From the NCBI RefSeq assembly GCF_030272615.1, contig NC_081411.1, positions 41,653,140-41,717,139 on the forward strand: a stretch of 64,000 nt of DNA, in the 5' to 3' direction. The first letter of the stretch is position 1. Every line of letters starts with the position of its first letter. The stretch comes from Cryptomeria japonica (lineage: Eukaryota; Streptophyta; Pinopsida; Cupressales; Cupressaceae). The notes beneath the pieces were generated by a model, which was not told the DNA's origin, made no database searches, and saw only the letters and a program-made list of their open reading frames with translations. This document shows positions 1-11,415 of this stretch, one piece after another. The position numbers were made by a program, and so were the translations under genes.

Positions 1-192
1 ATGCAGAGCATTTTGTTTTAAAAGTTAAGTCCTATAAAATGGAGATTGCATGTGTTATATACCCACGCCTTACCATCCTCAGAGGTATTCTTTATGTTTT
101 TGTTTTATCTACCATCTCTTGAAGGTAGTATTTTCATGCTCTATAAAATTTTGGATTGACGATTCATGGTTTCCTTGTAAAAACAATATTAG

Positions 193-3014
193 GGCTTACT
201 GAATGTGACAAAAGACAATGTGGAGGTCTTGTGCAATGAGGCTGGCGGATCAAAACTCAAGTATGTGATATGATATCTATTCCCCTGGTTCTCTTGCATC
301 TGTTTTGCTACTTGAAACACCATTTATTAGTAAACTGACAAGAAAAGTTTAATAACAAAAGTGAAGAAGCAGGCAGAGCCCTTTATTTTTCAAACATACA
401 TCTGGGGAACTGTGTTTAATCCATTTTTATTTACCTCTTATATCTGTTCATGTTTATAGATTGACTGACCCATTACATGGAAAGAAAAGCCAGCTGAAAG
501 TCAAGTGTGAATTGGTAGATCAGTTCTCAGAGCAAGGAAATTAATAGTCACCAAAACGAAAAATTATTATATAAGATAGGTCTAATCCCCAAAGAGGAAA
601 AAAACCATAGTGGCTCGAGACATGTCTGTAAATTGCCAAACATTTCTTTTAAAATAGATATTTTCTTTCTTTGGAAGTTACCTTGTTGAAGTTCTTTTTT
701 CTAACTGAAATACATAGACCATAACTATACTAAGGGTTACGAGTTTATCAAAATTTCTGTTTAGTCAGATTTATAGTTAAAACATGAAAGCATCAGACAC
801 CGCTGTTCCATTGCCATAAACATAGAAAGAAGCAAACCATCAGTTTAAAACTTCAACCAGAATCAACTTCAATCGTATCAACCCCCTCAATAGAGTAATA
901 ACTGTCCAAAATTTACCCAGGAGTTGCAACTGGGCTCTACTGGTATGGTGTGTAGTCCGCGTATGGCCAAAGTGCTAGAGTATAGAATTCTATGCGCAAT
1001 TGGCTGACAAGACAGTTCAGATCTTCACTGTAGTGAATATTGTCAAATCACAACAATGTGGCGTTCTCTAAACTATTGCAGTATGACCTAGCCAAATGGT
1101 CAAGGATAAAAAATACAGGCTACCCAAACTGCAAGGGCCAAAAATTGAAGGTTGTCTGTGGCTGTGCAATGGGCTAGCGAAACTACAAAAAAAACAAATT
1201 TCATTTCACACGGTTTTCAGAGGAGTTGAACTGATGTCATTGTACTTCAAACTATACATTCATATGAAAAAATGAAATTAAGGTACTCACTAATGTGACT
1301 CTACAATGTCTCTCAAGCAGAGGTTTAACCTGTCTTCAACTCTATTCGTTTGTTTTGCCTTGGAACCCTCTCCTAAGCAGAGGTCTAACCTTTGCTGATC
1401 TACATGGATTGGTAAGGTTTGGTTTCATTCCCAAGCGTGGTAATGAGATGAACTTATCTGAACAAAATTGAGATAGATAGATACATACATATAACATAAG
1501 ACAATTAGAAAGAAATTCCCTTCTAGAGTTCTACTAGGAAGGGGGTTTACGAGGGGTTTTCCTTTACCAAATCGACATCTGCCCAGGCTATGCCCTAATA
1601 AAATAACCTTTACCTCTTATCAAGGGGCAATATAAAGTTGTACACTGAAAAACATGAATTCTTTTCTTCGACTTCCCTGCATGGTCTAGGATTATAAAAA
1701 AATTGAAATTTTTCTTAATCAAATAAGCGACCAATTTCAAAAGTGACTTCTCTTTTTTTCACAGGATGCCTGATGGAGTTGATGTTTCAAAAGATGGTGT
1801 GATTTACTTCACAGATGCTAGCTATAAATACAGCCCTGCAAAATTTGAGTTAGAAGTATTTGAATATCGTCCTCATGGAAGGCTGATCAAATTCGATCCC
1901 ACCACAAAAACTGCGACTGTTCTGCTCAAGGACCTTTACTTCTCCAATGGAGTGGCTCTGTCTGCCCAAGAGGATTTCCTGGTTTTCTGTGAAACTTTCA
2001 TTTTCAGGTGTAGGAAATATTGGCTAAAAGGAGAGAAATCAGGGAAAATTGAAACATTCCTTGAAAATCTACCTGGATTTCCTGATAATGTTAGAGTGGA
2101 TGCAGAAGGCACCTTCTGGATTGGTCTTCTTGGGGTAAATATATTTCTGCTATTTTCCTTCATTCTTTCTAAAATCCCAAAAATCTTGCTACAACAAATG
2201 GTTGTACACCATAACCCTATACATTAATCGTAAAACATGAACAATATTCCTTGCAAGCTTAGGGTATTAAAGAACATAAATGTTCCCTCCTATATCTTCT
2301 TGCATTCAAATCCCTCTGCATTTCCTACATGTGCATAAGGCTAGACTACTGAATTGTCACTCACCATTAGGAAAGAACAGAGACGTCCCTATCAACACTA
2401 TTAGGACAAGATAAGAATATAGGAGCACAAATTTCATTTCCCATCTCCTTTCTGCCTTCCACCTTCTGCCTTCCACCCATGCAGATGAGCTTAATCATCA
2501 AAGACCACTTGACCTTTAGATTGACAGAGAGAAGGAAAAGTACTTTTTTTTATCATCAAATGTACATGAACATGTCCTACAAGCTTAGCCCCTCTGCCCT
2601 CCCTTCTTGTCTATAATGCTCGATCATCAAAAGAGCATTAGAACTTTAGATAGAGGGAGGAGACAAATTTCCCCTGATCTTGCATTCTTATTGTTAAATA
2701 TATTTTGAAATCCATTATTTAATCTTTTACCAGTGCTCAATTCAATTTTTTCTTTTCTGCAGAGACGAACCTTGCTATGGGATCTGACTGTCAAATACCC
2801 AGCATTCAGGCATGTTTTGGTGAGGATGTGGAGTATCATAAACCCATATGTATTGTTTAAGAAAGGGGCCATTCTGAACTTGAATGAGAATGGAGAACCC
2901 ATTGCTTTCTTTGAGTCTAAAAGGCCACTCATTACTGGTGGAGTAAGGTTGGGCAACCATTTGTATTTTGGTGGCATTCTTGATCATTCCCTCAATAGTC
3001 TTGAACTCCCTTAA
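193..3014 (+). CDS. strictosidine-synthase-like protein (SSL), 3' three exons, 5' part off the window
   Basis: This is the C-terminal part of a strictosidine-synthase-like protein, a six-bladed beta-propeller family of plant secreted or ER proteins; most members are not true strictosidine synthases and their substrates are unknown. Exons read 193-260 (GLLNVTKDNVEVLCNE), 1765-2134 (DGVDVSKDGVIYFTDASYKY, RPHGRL, VLLKDLYFSNGVALS, PDNVRVDAEGTFWIGLLG) and 2763-3014 (LLWDLTVKYPAFRHVL, LITGGVRLGNHLYFGG, stop TAA). All junctions are GT..AG; phases fit: exon one ends on two bases of a Lys codon completed by the first base of exon two, and the second junction is phase 0. About 229 residues are visible against 340-400 for the family, so the N-terminal exons lie left of base 1; bases 1-192 read as intron. 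No break is seen, so this copy could be functional. A decayed tandem copy follows at 5.5-8.9 kb. Confidence 0.88.
261..1764 (+). other. large SSL intron with a repeat copy
   Basis: This intron lies between a GT donor at 261 and the acceptor TTTTTTTCACAG ending at 1764. It holds no coding sequence. Bases about 785-900 are one copy of a roughly 115-bp sequence that recurs at 5528-5690 and, inverted, at 4955-5110. Bases about 890-1730 are collinear with 6080-7840 of the second SSL copy, except that the second copy has an extra hAT element. Confidence 0.75.
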
Positions 3015-3600
3015 TTTCTCCTCTTTGCTTGCTATAATATTGTCAACAAAGAGAATTTTTTCTTGCATGGCATTTTTATATGTTCAATGGCAAGCATCAT
3101 TCTCCATCTACATCTACAATGGTTGAAGACTGCCACCTTGAATGCTTACTGAATACAAAAATTTACTTCTGATGCCCATAACAACGTTGCAATGCATCAT
3201 TCATAATTGTTTATCTATGTTCTTTGTCTCTTCCATATCTTACATTTGTGTTCACGTCTTTTTGCACTAATCAATAATTCCATTTCTAAAGTTTAAAATG
3301 TTGGATGCAACAAAAATGCTGTCAAACAATTGAAACGAAAAAACGAAAGAAAGACTTTCTTCAAAAGTAATAATTGTTGCTGTTTTGCTACTGAGAAATT
3401 TGTTCCGTCTCTTTACAAATCAAGGTTTAAAATGAAATTCCCTTAAGGTTAATGCATCCTAAACAAATGAAATGCATATTTATTAAGTATAAATAAATTT
3501 GAATTAACTAATTATTGGTATGGATAATTCAGTAATTAATTCTAAATTAAGAAAATTAACTGATCAGTAGATAGGGTATTTAGTTATAGTTATAGACGTG
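3015..3600. other. SSL 3' flank, no gene seen
   Basis: AT-rich DNA after the SSL stop codon. I see no coding region, RNA gene or repeat end here. It presumably includes the SSL 3' untranslated region. Confidence 0.5.
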
Positions 3601-4285
3601 TCATCGAAAAGGGAATCAGTGTTGGATTTTGGGGGCCTTCCTTTTTGATGCTGCCATTGTTTCTCGACTAGTCTTTTGGCCACGGATTCTGCTCTCTTGC
3701 ACCATAAAGGTGCTGCTACTTGGTGGAAGGACGCTAATGGTGATCACTTGATGGTCCAAGCTTCCGAGTCTTCTTCCGATGACAGCTCAAAGGATGATGA
3801 TGACTCCTCCCAGAAGGATGGTTAGCCTCTTGCTGCTTGCGTGGCCTCCTCAGTCCTGTGGTTCCCACTTTGCCTGTTGCTCTTGTTCAGCTCCAGTCTT
3901 TGGTGAATGACGCTTTGCCTTGTCAGCTTTCTGCTCTATGTGCTGACAGGCTTTCTAAGGGGATTTCTCCTCATGCTCCCCAATGTAATGGTGTTCTAAA
4001 TGATGGTTTTGCATGGATTGTTGTTAGTCAACACAAAAAAGGTTCTTCTTCCTCCTCTTACCAAAGTCTTTCTTGAGTTGTGGGTGAAATTTCTATATGG
4101 ACCATTGAGGTCAATGTGGTGTATGTGGACTGTTGTGGTCTATGTGCTGTAAGTGATCTATTTAGTTTTATTCATGATCTGTTGTAAGTGGCCTTTTATG
4201 GCCTGTTTGTTTGCCCTTGGGGCTTTTGGTTGTATAGGTCAGCACCTTTAATCTGCTGCTTAATTAATCAAAAACAAATGTTATG
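3601..4285 (+). mobile_element. probable 3' end of a LINE (L1-like) relic
   Basis: This block is less AT-rich than its surroundings. Its first part reads as broken acidic and serine-rich coding-like sequence. It then passes into T/G-rich DNA, ending with a phrase resembling plant L1 3' ends (CTGCTGCTTAATTAATC followed by an A-rich tail near 4265-4278). No reverse transcriptase remains and I could not identify target duplications, so the LINE call rests on 3'-end style only. It could instead be another decayed repeat. Confidence 0.35.
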
Positions 4286-4950
4286 TGGTGGGTGAGTCTC
4301 TCTCTTATTTTTAATTGTGAAAATGAAGACATTTAGGGAGGGTTTAATGGAAAGGTAGAATTTTTTTTTGCCACTTGTCAATTATTGGAGTTTTTAGATT
4401 CTCACCAATTAATATAGAATTTTTTTTTTGGAAAGAAAACTATCTTTTTTTATATTTTTGAATCTTATTTTTTGCAAATCAATGAGAGAGTAGTGCATAA
4501 GACAAAGAACAATAACACAAATACTTCAAATTTAAAAATTATCATTGTATATTTCAGTACTAAAATTTATTTTAATTTTATATTTTTCTCACTTTTATTC
4601 CATAGAGCTTAAAATAGATCTCTATTTTGGAGGTTTTTCTTGTGTATTTTGAAAGTTTGGATCTAAGAAATCTTAGGCTTTGAATAATGGCTATTTGTAC
4701 ATTAAATTGAACTCTCACACAAAACATTTAACATATTATATATCAATTTTTCTTTATCATTTTTTATATCTATATATTTTGTCGAATTGAATATGCAAAA
4801 TAATAATTTATTCATGAGGCCACCAACTTCCATAAATCTCAGAGCTTAAATTTTTAAGCTTGAGTTGCACTACAAAATTCATGAGACCAACAACTTTAAA
4901 ATACTCCTAAAAAATCTTAGAACCCATTGAATTTTTTTAGGATCCCCTCC
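4286..4950. other. AT-rich intergenic DNA
   Basis: No coding potential, RNA gene or recognisable element end is seen. There are several A and T runs. Confidence 0.5.
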
Positions 4951-4954
4951 ATAA

Positions 4955-5690
4955 GACAAGTAATAATGATTATGTTGAAGATTTTGGAAATCTTTATTAC
5001 ACTATTGAGGGGGTTGTTACAATTGAAGGTGATTTTGCTTGAACTGATGGTTTGCTTCTTTCTATGTTTATAGGAATGGAACAGTGGCATCTGATATGAT
5101 GTTTCAACTATAAATTTGACCAAACAGCAATACTGATAAACTCAACGACATTTGTATAATTATGGTCTTTGTATTTTAGTTTGAAAAAAGAACTTCAATA
5201 GGTAATTTCCAATGGAAGAAAATATATGTATTCAAAGAAATATTTCACAATTTACAGATATGTATTGAGCCATTATAGCAACAAAAAAGAGTATTGAGCC
5301 CCATACTCGACTCCATCACATCTTTTATGATTGAATTGTTAAAAAAATTAATTTCTATTTTTATAATATAAATTATGTATATTTATTGAAGCAAATTTAA
5401 TTACTAAAATTCAATAACACTTTCGCTTTGTAATAGAATCTAAAAGTTTTATTACGAATATTTCAATTCAATTTATTTATACAACCTTATAATTTTACTT
5501 ATTTTTAAACAATTCCTAAGTGTTTTAGAACATCAAAGCAGATGCCACTGTTCCATTCCTATGAACATAGAAAGAAGCAAATCATCAGTTCAAAACTTCA
5601 ACCAGAATCACCTTCAATTGTAACAAGCCCTCGATAGTGTAATACTGATTTCCAAAGTCTTCAACAGAATCATCACTGTTGCTATTTATT
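4955..5690. repeat. inverted repeat, ~155-bp arms around a ~420-bp spacer
   Basis: The arm at about 4955-5110 is the reverse complement of about 5528-5690. Both share the core GATGCCACTGTTCCATTCCT (one arm inverted), then ACATAGAAAGAAGCAAA, CATCAGTT and CACCTTCAATTGTAACAA, with scattered mismatches. A third copy, in direct orientation to the right arm, lies at about 785-900 in the intron of the intact SSL gene. The arrangement suggests local duplication plus inversion of SSL-linked DNA rather than a classical MITE, because I found no target duplication. Confidence 0.7.
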
Positions 5691-6825
5691 TTTAATGATT
5701 GTATAGTCCTTAATTATCTTATATTGAAAATATAGGTAACTGATAGAAAGATGTAAACTGGGTATTGCATAAATAGGATCAGGGGCAGCTGGCCAGAGTA
5801 AATTCCCAAATCAATCGATTGAATAATTTTTCCAATCATGTTGATTTATATGATATCTAATTAGCTTTGTGTCCAAACTCCAAAGAGGAACAATACCAGT
5901 TACTGTTAAGTTGTCCAAATCACAATCCAATGTGGATTTCTTTTGTGTTCATGGTTCGTTGGCTCAAATTTCGATCACAGATAAATTCGTGTAACCACTT
6001 ATCAGAGAAATTCTTTACAAAGTACCTCTCTGAAATTTGTACAGGACTAACACTGGCCTTTTTGTTAAGGCACAGCAACAGATAATAACTGTCCGAAATT
6101 TACCCAGGAGTTGCAACTGGGCTCTACTGGTGTGTTTGTTGTCCATGTATGGCCACAGTGCTACAGTATATGATTCTATGTGCAATGGGCTGGCAAGACA
6201 GTTCAGTTCTTCACCGTAGTGAATATTGTCAAATCACAACAATGTAGCATTCTCTTAACTATTGGAAATGACCTAGCCAAATTGTCAAGGAGAAAAAATC
6301 AGGCTACCCACACTGTAAAGGCCAAAAAATAAAGGTTGTCTGTGGCTGTGCAATGGGCTAGCCGAACTACAAAATTTCAATTTTCATTTCACACATCATT
6401 TAAAGGAGTTGACTGATGTCATTGTACTTCATACTATACAGCCATATGAAAAAATGAAATTGGGGTATTCCAGTGTTCCACGGGCGTTGGGGACGGGGGA
6501 TGGGGGGGACGCGTTTCCGGGACGGGGGACCAAGGGCCTAAATTTGGGGACGGCGAGGGGACGGCGGCGGGGGGTGGCGGGGTGGTGGTGCTCATATACT
6601 TGTACATATACATATAGTACTTGAAAAACTAGTTTTGAAAAGATGTATGACAGTATTACAGTGTAAGAATTACATTTCAAATGAGACTACAGGAAATTTG
6701 AAATACTAAATCTAAATACCAAGATTTCTAAGTTGTGTTGTTATATGGAGCCTAATCAAACTCGGAGGTTAGATTTTCCCTACTTCTATCGGCGCGGTTT
6801 CCCCCTATATTTTTCAACAGGGGTT

Positions 6826-6942
6826 TGGGGGCAGCGCCCCCAAGTTGGGGTCAAGGGGCATCGCCCCTTGCGGGGTCAAGGGGCAGCGCCCCTTGCGCGT
6901 TCCCTGTCGCAATACAGGGCGGGGTCGAGGGGCAGCGCCCCG
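6826..6942. repeat. four short GC hairpins inside the hAT element
   Basis: Four near-perfect palindromes of the form GGGGCAGCGCCCC (one with GGGGCATCGCCCC) occur near 6826, 6857, 6888 and 6928, separated by GGGGTC-containing spacers. Each could fold as a stem with a tiny loop. They look like a locally amplified unit in the transposon interior. Confidence 0.8.
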
Positions 6943-7094
6943 CGAGGCCAAAAATACTTTTATTATTTTCTAAAGGCATCGGGTGTTATTTTTCTATTGG
7001 CCCACGTCCAATTAGAGTTACCCCTTAACCCTCAAAAAACTTAAAAACTCACTTTTTTTTAAAATTTTAATTTTAAACATTGCATATAAGTGGG

Positions 7095-7285
7095 GGCGTC
7101 ATGAGACGTCTGGGCGTCTCCCCGTCCTTGGAGAGATGTCTGCACGTCTCTTGAAGGACGGGGAGATGCCCAAACGTCTCCCAAGGAGATGTGGAGGCGT
7201 CTCCATGTCTCTTTGGGAGATGCCCAAATGTCTCCCAAGGAGATGTCTCCACGTCTCCCTGGGAGACGCGGGGACGTCTCCGCAT
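7095..7285. repeat. clustered GAGACGTCTC-like palindromes in the hAT element
   Basis: Variants of GGAGACGTCTCC, GGAGATGTCTCC and CCCAAGGAGATG recur about every 20-40 bases in both orientations. In hAT elements, subterminal repeats of this kind commonly act as transposase binding sites; that role here is inference. Confidence 0.7.
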
Positions 7286-10200
7286 CCCGGCGGCGCTTGG
7301 GTGGCGGTGGTGGGACGGCGGGGGACGTCGTGTCCCCGTCCCCCCGTCCCCGAGACGTTTCTAGCGGAGGGACGCGCCCAAAAAGGGAGGGACGTGTCCC
7401 CGTGGAACACTGGGGTATTCACTGATGTGACTCTATAGCGTTTCTCAAGCAGAGGTTTAACCTGTCTTCAGCACCATGCTTTTGTTTTGCCTTGGAACCC
7501 TCTCCTAACCAGAGGTCTAACCTTCGCTGATCTACATGGATTGGTAATTTTTGGTTCACTCCCAAGCTTGGTAACGAGGCAAACTTATCTGAATAAAATT
7601 TGAGATAGATAGATAGATAACTGGGAAGGGGATTCACTAGAGGGTTTCTTATGCCAAATTGTCATCTGGCCTGGCTGTCCTAAAAAATAAACTTTACCTT
7701 TCATAAGGGGCAATACAAAGTTGTAGACTGAAAAATATGCTGTATGAATTCTATTTATTCTAATTCCCTGCAGGGTCTAGAATTATAACAAGTTTAAAAT
7801 TTTTTAGAATCAAATAAGTGACTAATTTAAGAAGTTACTTTTTTTTTTCACAGGATGTCTGATGGAGTTGATGTTTCAAAAGATGACGTGATTTACTTTC
7901 ACAGATGCTAGCTATAAGTACTGCCCTGCAAAATTCGAGTTAGAAGTATTTGAATATCGTCCTTATGGAAGGTTGATCAAATTCGATCCCACCACAAAAA
8001 CTGCGACTGTTCTGCTCAAGGATCTTTACTTCTCCAATGGAGTGCTCTCTCTGCCCAAGAGGACTTCCTGACAGTAGGAAATACTGGCTAAAAGGAGTGA
8101 AATCAGGAAAAATTGAAACATTCATAGAAAATCTACCTGGAATTCCTGATAATGTTGGAGTGGATGGAGAAGGCACCTTCTGGATTGTTCTTCTTGGGGT
8201 AAAATATATTTCTGCCATTTTCCTTTCTTCATTCTTCTTTTTAAAATCCCAGAAATCTTCCTACAACAAATGATTGTACACCATTACCTTTACATTAGTC
8301 TTACCACTAAAACAATATGCCTTGCAAGCTTAGGCCATTAAAGAACATAAATGTTCCCTCCTATATCTTCTTGTGCTCAAATCCCTCTGCCTTTCCTACG
8401 TTTGCACAGCGCTAGACTACTGAAATATCACTCACCTTTAGGAAAGAACAGAGACATCCCTATCAACACTATTAGGACAAGATGAGAACATAGGAACACA
8501 AATTTCATTTCCTATCTCGTCTCTGTCTTCCACCCATGCAGATAAGCTTAACCATCAAACACCAGTTGACCTTTATATTGACAGAGAGAGGGAAAAGTAC
8601 TTTTCTTATCATCAAATGCACATGAACATGTCCTACAAGCTTAGCACCTCTGCCTTCCCTTCATGTGGATAATGCTCGACCATCAAAAGAGCATTTGAAC
8701 TTTAGATAGAGGAAGGAGACAAATTTCCCCTGATCTTGCACTCTAATTGTTTTATATTTTGAAATACATTATTTAATCTTTTACTAGTGCTCAATGCAGT
8801 TTTTCTTTTCTGCAGAGATGAACCTTGCTATGGGATCTGAGTGTTATATCCAGCATTTTGTAATGTCCCCTTCTTAGCCAGCGTCAACAAATCGGGATCA
8901 GTCTATTAACGAAGTCCTCTTAGACTGGTAAGGATGGACAGAGTACATTGAACTGATGATTTTCTCCTATTTCAGAATTCACTTTAGAGTAAACAATGGT
9001 GGATTCAGTCGACATTATTATTACCTCCAAGCCGCTAGTTAAAAAACTACATTAAATCCAAATATAACACCTGCAAAGGCATACATGAATCTAGTGAGAA
9101 AGTGAGTGCTTGGAGGAGAGAGATAAAGAAATAATGAGGAAGGATCTTTAAAAAGGTTATAAATGTGATTTTTCCAATAAATGAGAATAAAGATTAAAAA
9201 GGGCAAATATATGAGATACTAAAAGTGGAGCCTTTGGTAAGGGTCTTAAAGGTAATTAAGTGAAAAATTAAAAGATTTTATTAAGACCATAAAAAGTGTA
9301 TTATGATTTTATTTTATTTTAAGTGAATTCAATATTAAAAGATAAAGTGGGCTGCCACTTAAAAATCCTAATTAGGGTGTGTTGACGTGTTTTTAGGACT
9401 ACGTCAAACACAAAATAAAGTTGCCTAACGATCACTTCACTCTCTTTTGATCAAAGTACGATTGTATGCTAAGATTGTTGTGAGTTCAAACAATCGACTC
9501 CAAGGTTCCCTTTCGCAATGGACATGACTCGGTTAGCTGATGTGATTGCTGGTAATCTAAGGGGATTTACGTTTAAATCATTTTTTCACTCATTTGTTGT
9601 GACGTGGAACTTCATTATCAGATATAGCAATTTGGTGATGCTTATGCCTTGAACGAAATGAATTGGAATGAATTGAAATTAAAGAGGAAAGGGTTAAAGG
9701 ATCTAAATCTACTCCTAGGGGTAGTGATATCAATGGATAGTGCTCTGGTGGACAAATTCCAAATAAACTAAGCTTTGCTTCGCCAAGTTTAGCTACAACT
9801 CTATAGGAACTGGTGCAATCTTCTAAGGATGTTGAAGGATTTTTCACATTGAGAAAGCGCACTTGAATACCAAACACGACTCAATCCAAACGACTATCAC
9901 AATTGAACTTAGCACAAATTTGGGATTTAGGTTAACTTTACACTGCAACTTACAATCAGCAAGATGCAAAAAGTATGAACCATGGAAATTCATCAACACC
10001 ATTACATTCTCTATTGAAATCAAAGCACTTTATCTAACAATTGAGATTATAAAATTCTACTCAAAGTGAGGAAGGTGAAACCATGCAAGTTTTGAAAAAT
10101 AAATTAAGTGGACACCATCAGAGAACAATGTTTCACTTTTATTATCTCAAAAAATTATCGCAACAATTTCATACCAACCTCCCTTTTCAAATGAGGGGGT

Positions 10201-10703
10201 CACCCCCTTATATAGGCCTTAGACATTGCAAAACCCTAATTAGGGTTTCCCCAAAAGATTCTCCACTTCAAGATGCAACAAGGTGGGAATCAACAACAAA
10301 TACCCCATAAAGCCCATATACAATTAATTATAATCCTACCAAAAATGGCACCCATAAAACATTAATTAACCATTACATTAAAAAAGTGCCCACTATGCAA
10401 TGAATGTACCCTAATGCAAAAATCACCCATGATACCATAAATGCACCATCATCCCCTGAACATGACGACTGCATACAAAAGAAATTTGCTGCAATGCCAT
10501 AAATATGATGACTGCATGCAAAGAGATGCTCCATTAATTCAGCGTGCGTTGACCCGACTGCTAATTGGCAAGAAACCCTAGGAGTGAGAAAATCCTTGGA
10601 GAGAGAAAACTTCTTGATTTGTGGAGGATTTTCATGAAGCTTTCAACTTTTCTGTGCTTCAGATGAATTTTCAAAGTTTTTTTCAAAATTTTTTATTTTT
10701 TAT

Positions 10704-10839
10704 GAACTTTCCAAAAATAGAATTACAGGTCTTGACGGAGAGAAAGTTCTCTCACGAATCCTATTTTTTGGGAACTTTCCAAAAATAGAATTTCGAGTCT
10801 TGACGGAGAGAGAGAGAGTTCTCTCACGAATCTAGATCT
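10704..10839. repeat. 68-bp tandem duplication
   Basis: Two copies start with GAACTTTCCAAAAATAGAAT at 10704 and 10772. Both continue with a TCTTGACGGAGAGA motif and TTCTCTCACGAATC. The second copy has an expanded GA run. Confidence 0.75.
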
Positions 10840-11039
10840 GTAGAAATTTTTGAATTCTGACATGTGTTCTGATGCCTAAAAATAGGATTTAAAAAAAAAT
10901 TATCGGAGGGAAATTTCTTGCTTTTTCTTCCTTGACCCCTGGATTTCCTTGCCTTCGAATTTTTTTTGAATTTCTGACTTGGGTGTGGAATTTTGACCTT
11001 GATGGAGGAAATTTCATCTTGAAGCATTCATCCTTGATC

Positions 11040-11415
11040 CCTGGGTTTTGGCGTTCTTCCATCTCCCTAGGCGCTATTTCCACCTGATGAAGGATTTTCC
11101 TTGCCCCCTCTCCTTTAGCACCCTAATCCAACCTTGGGCGAAGTTTTACATGTGTGAGGGAATTCATGGTGTGGAGGACCTTGGTTTTAGCGCTCTCTAT
11201 CTCCTTTGGGCGCTGATTGAGCATGTCCAAGGAAAATGGGGGTAGAGGGAAATTCCTCCACACCCATGTTTTAGTGCCCTTGCTCTCCTTTGAGCGCTAT
11301 TTTGCATGGAACAAGGATTTTTACCTTTTCTTCATTTCTCCATGCCTAGGTGATTCTAGTGCCCTACTCCATCATTGGGCGTTGTTTTGCTCTGGGGAGG
11401 GAAATTTCATGATTT
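11040..11415. repeat. degenerate ~75-100-bp tandem array with GCGCT/GGGCG motifs
   Basis: About four to five diverged units each contain a TTTTAGYGCYCT phrase, a CTCCTTTGGGCGCT or CATTGGGCGTT phrase, then a CATG and GGGAATTC-like stretch. The inverted relation of AGCGCCC-like and GGGCGCT-like motifs within a unit could allow stems. It lies in LTR-like DNA. Confidence 0.55.

Larger units (their letters stand above)
6471..7412. mobile_element. non-autonomous hAT-type DNA transposon, 942 bp
   Basis: The ends are perfect 14-bp terminal inverted repeats, CAGTGTTCCACGGG at 6471-6484 and its reverse complement at 7399-7412. They are flanked by an 8-bp direct target duplication GGGTATTC (6463-6470 and 7413-7420). 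Eight-base duplications and CAGTG-type termini are hallmarks of the hAT superfamily. The matching intron of the first SSL copy (near 1280-1290, AGGTACTC) has a single, unfilled target, so it is the empty site. There is no transposase frame. The interior is strikingly GC-rich compared with its host intron, with GGGGACGG-type subterminal motifs facing inward from both ends, hairpin units at 6826-6942 and repeated GAGACGTCTC-like palindromes at 7095-7285. Movement would need a transposase supplied from elsewhere. Confidence 0.9.
5528..8857 (+). pseudogene. second strictosidine-synthase-like copy, decayed
   Basis: This is a tandem duplicate of the SSL gene at 193-3014. Intron sequence (6080-6470 and 7421-7840) and exons align by eye with that copy. 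The exon corresponding to 1765-2134 is 7854-8198, with the same CACAG acceptor and GTAA donor, but it carries one extra T near 7896-7899, a lost base near 8043-8047 and a deletion of about 25 bases near 8071, so the frame fails. The last exon starts at 8816 after TCTTTTCTGCAG and stops near 8857, where foreign DNA begins. The remaining ~200 bases of that exon are not found downstream. The exon matching 193-260 is also not seen. As a host pseudogene it is clearly non-coding for a full propeller. Confidence 0.85.

Noticed and set aside
7073-7438. Several overlapping frames of ~70-107 codons inside the hAT element
   Set aside because: They come from the GC-rich palindromic repeats, which leave many frames open on both strands; none resembles a transposase.
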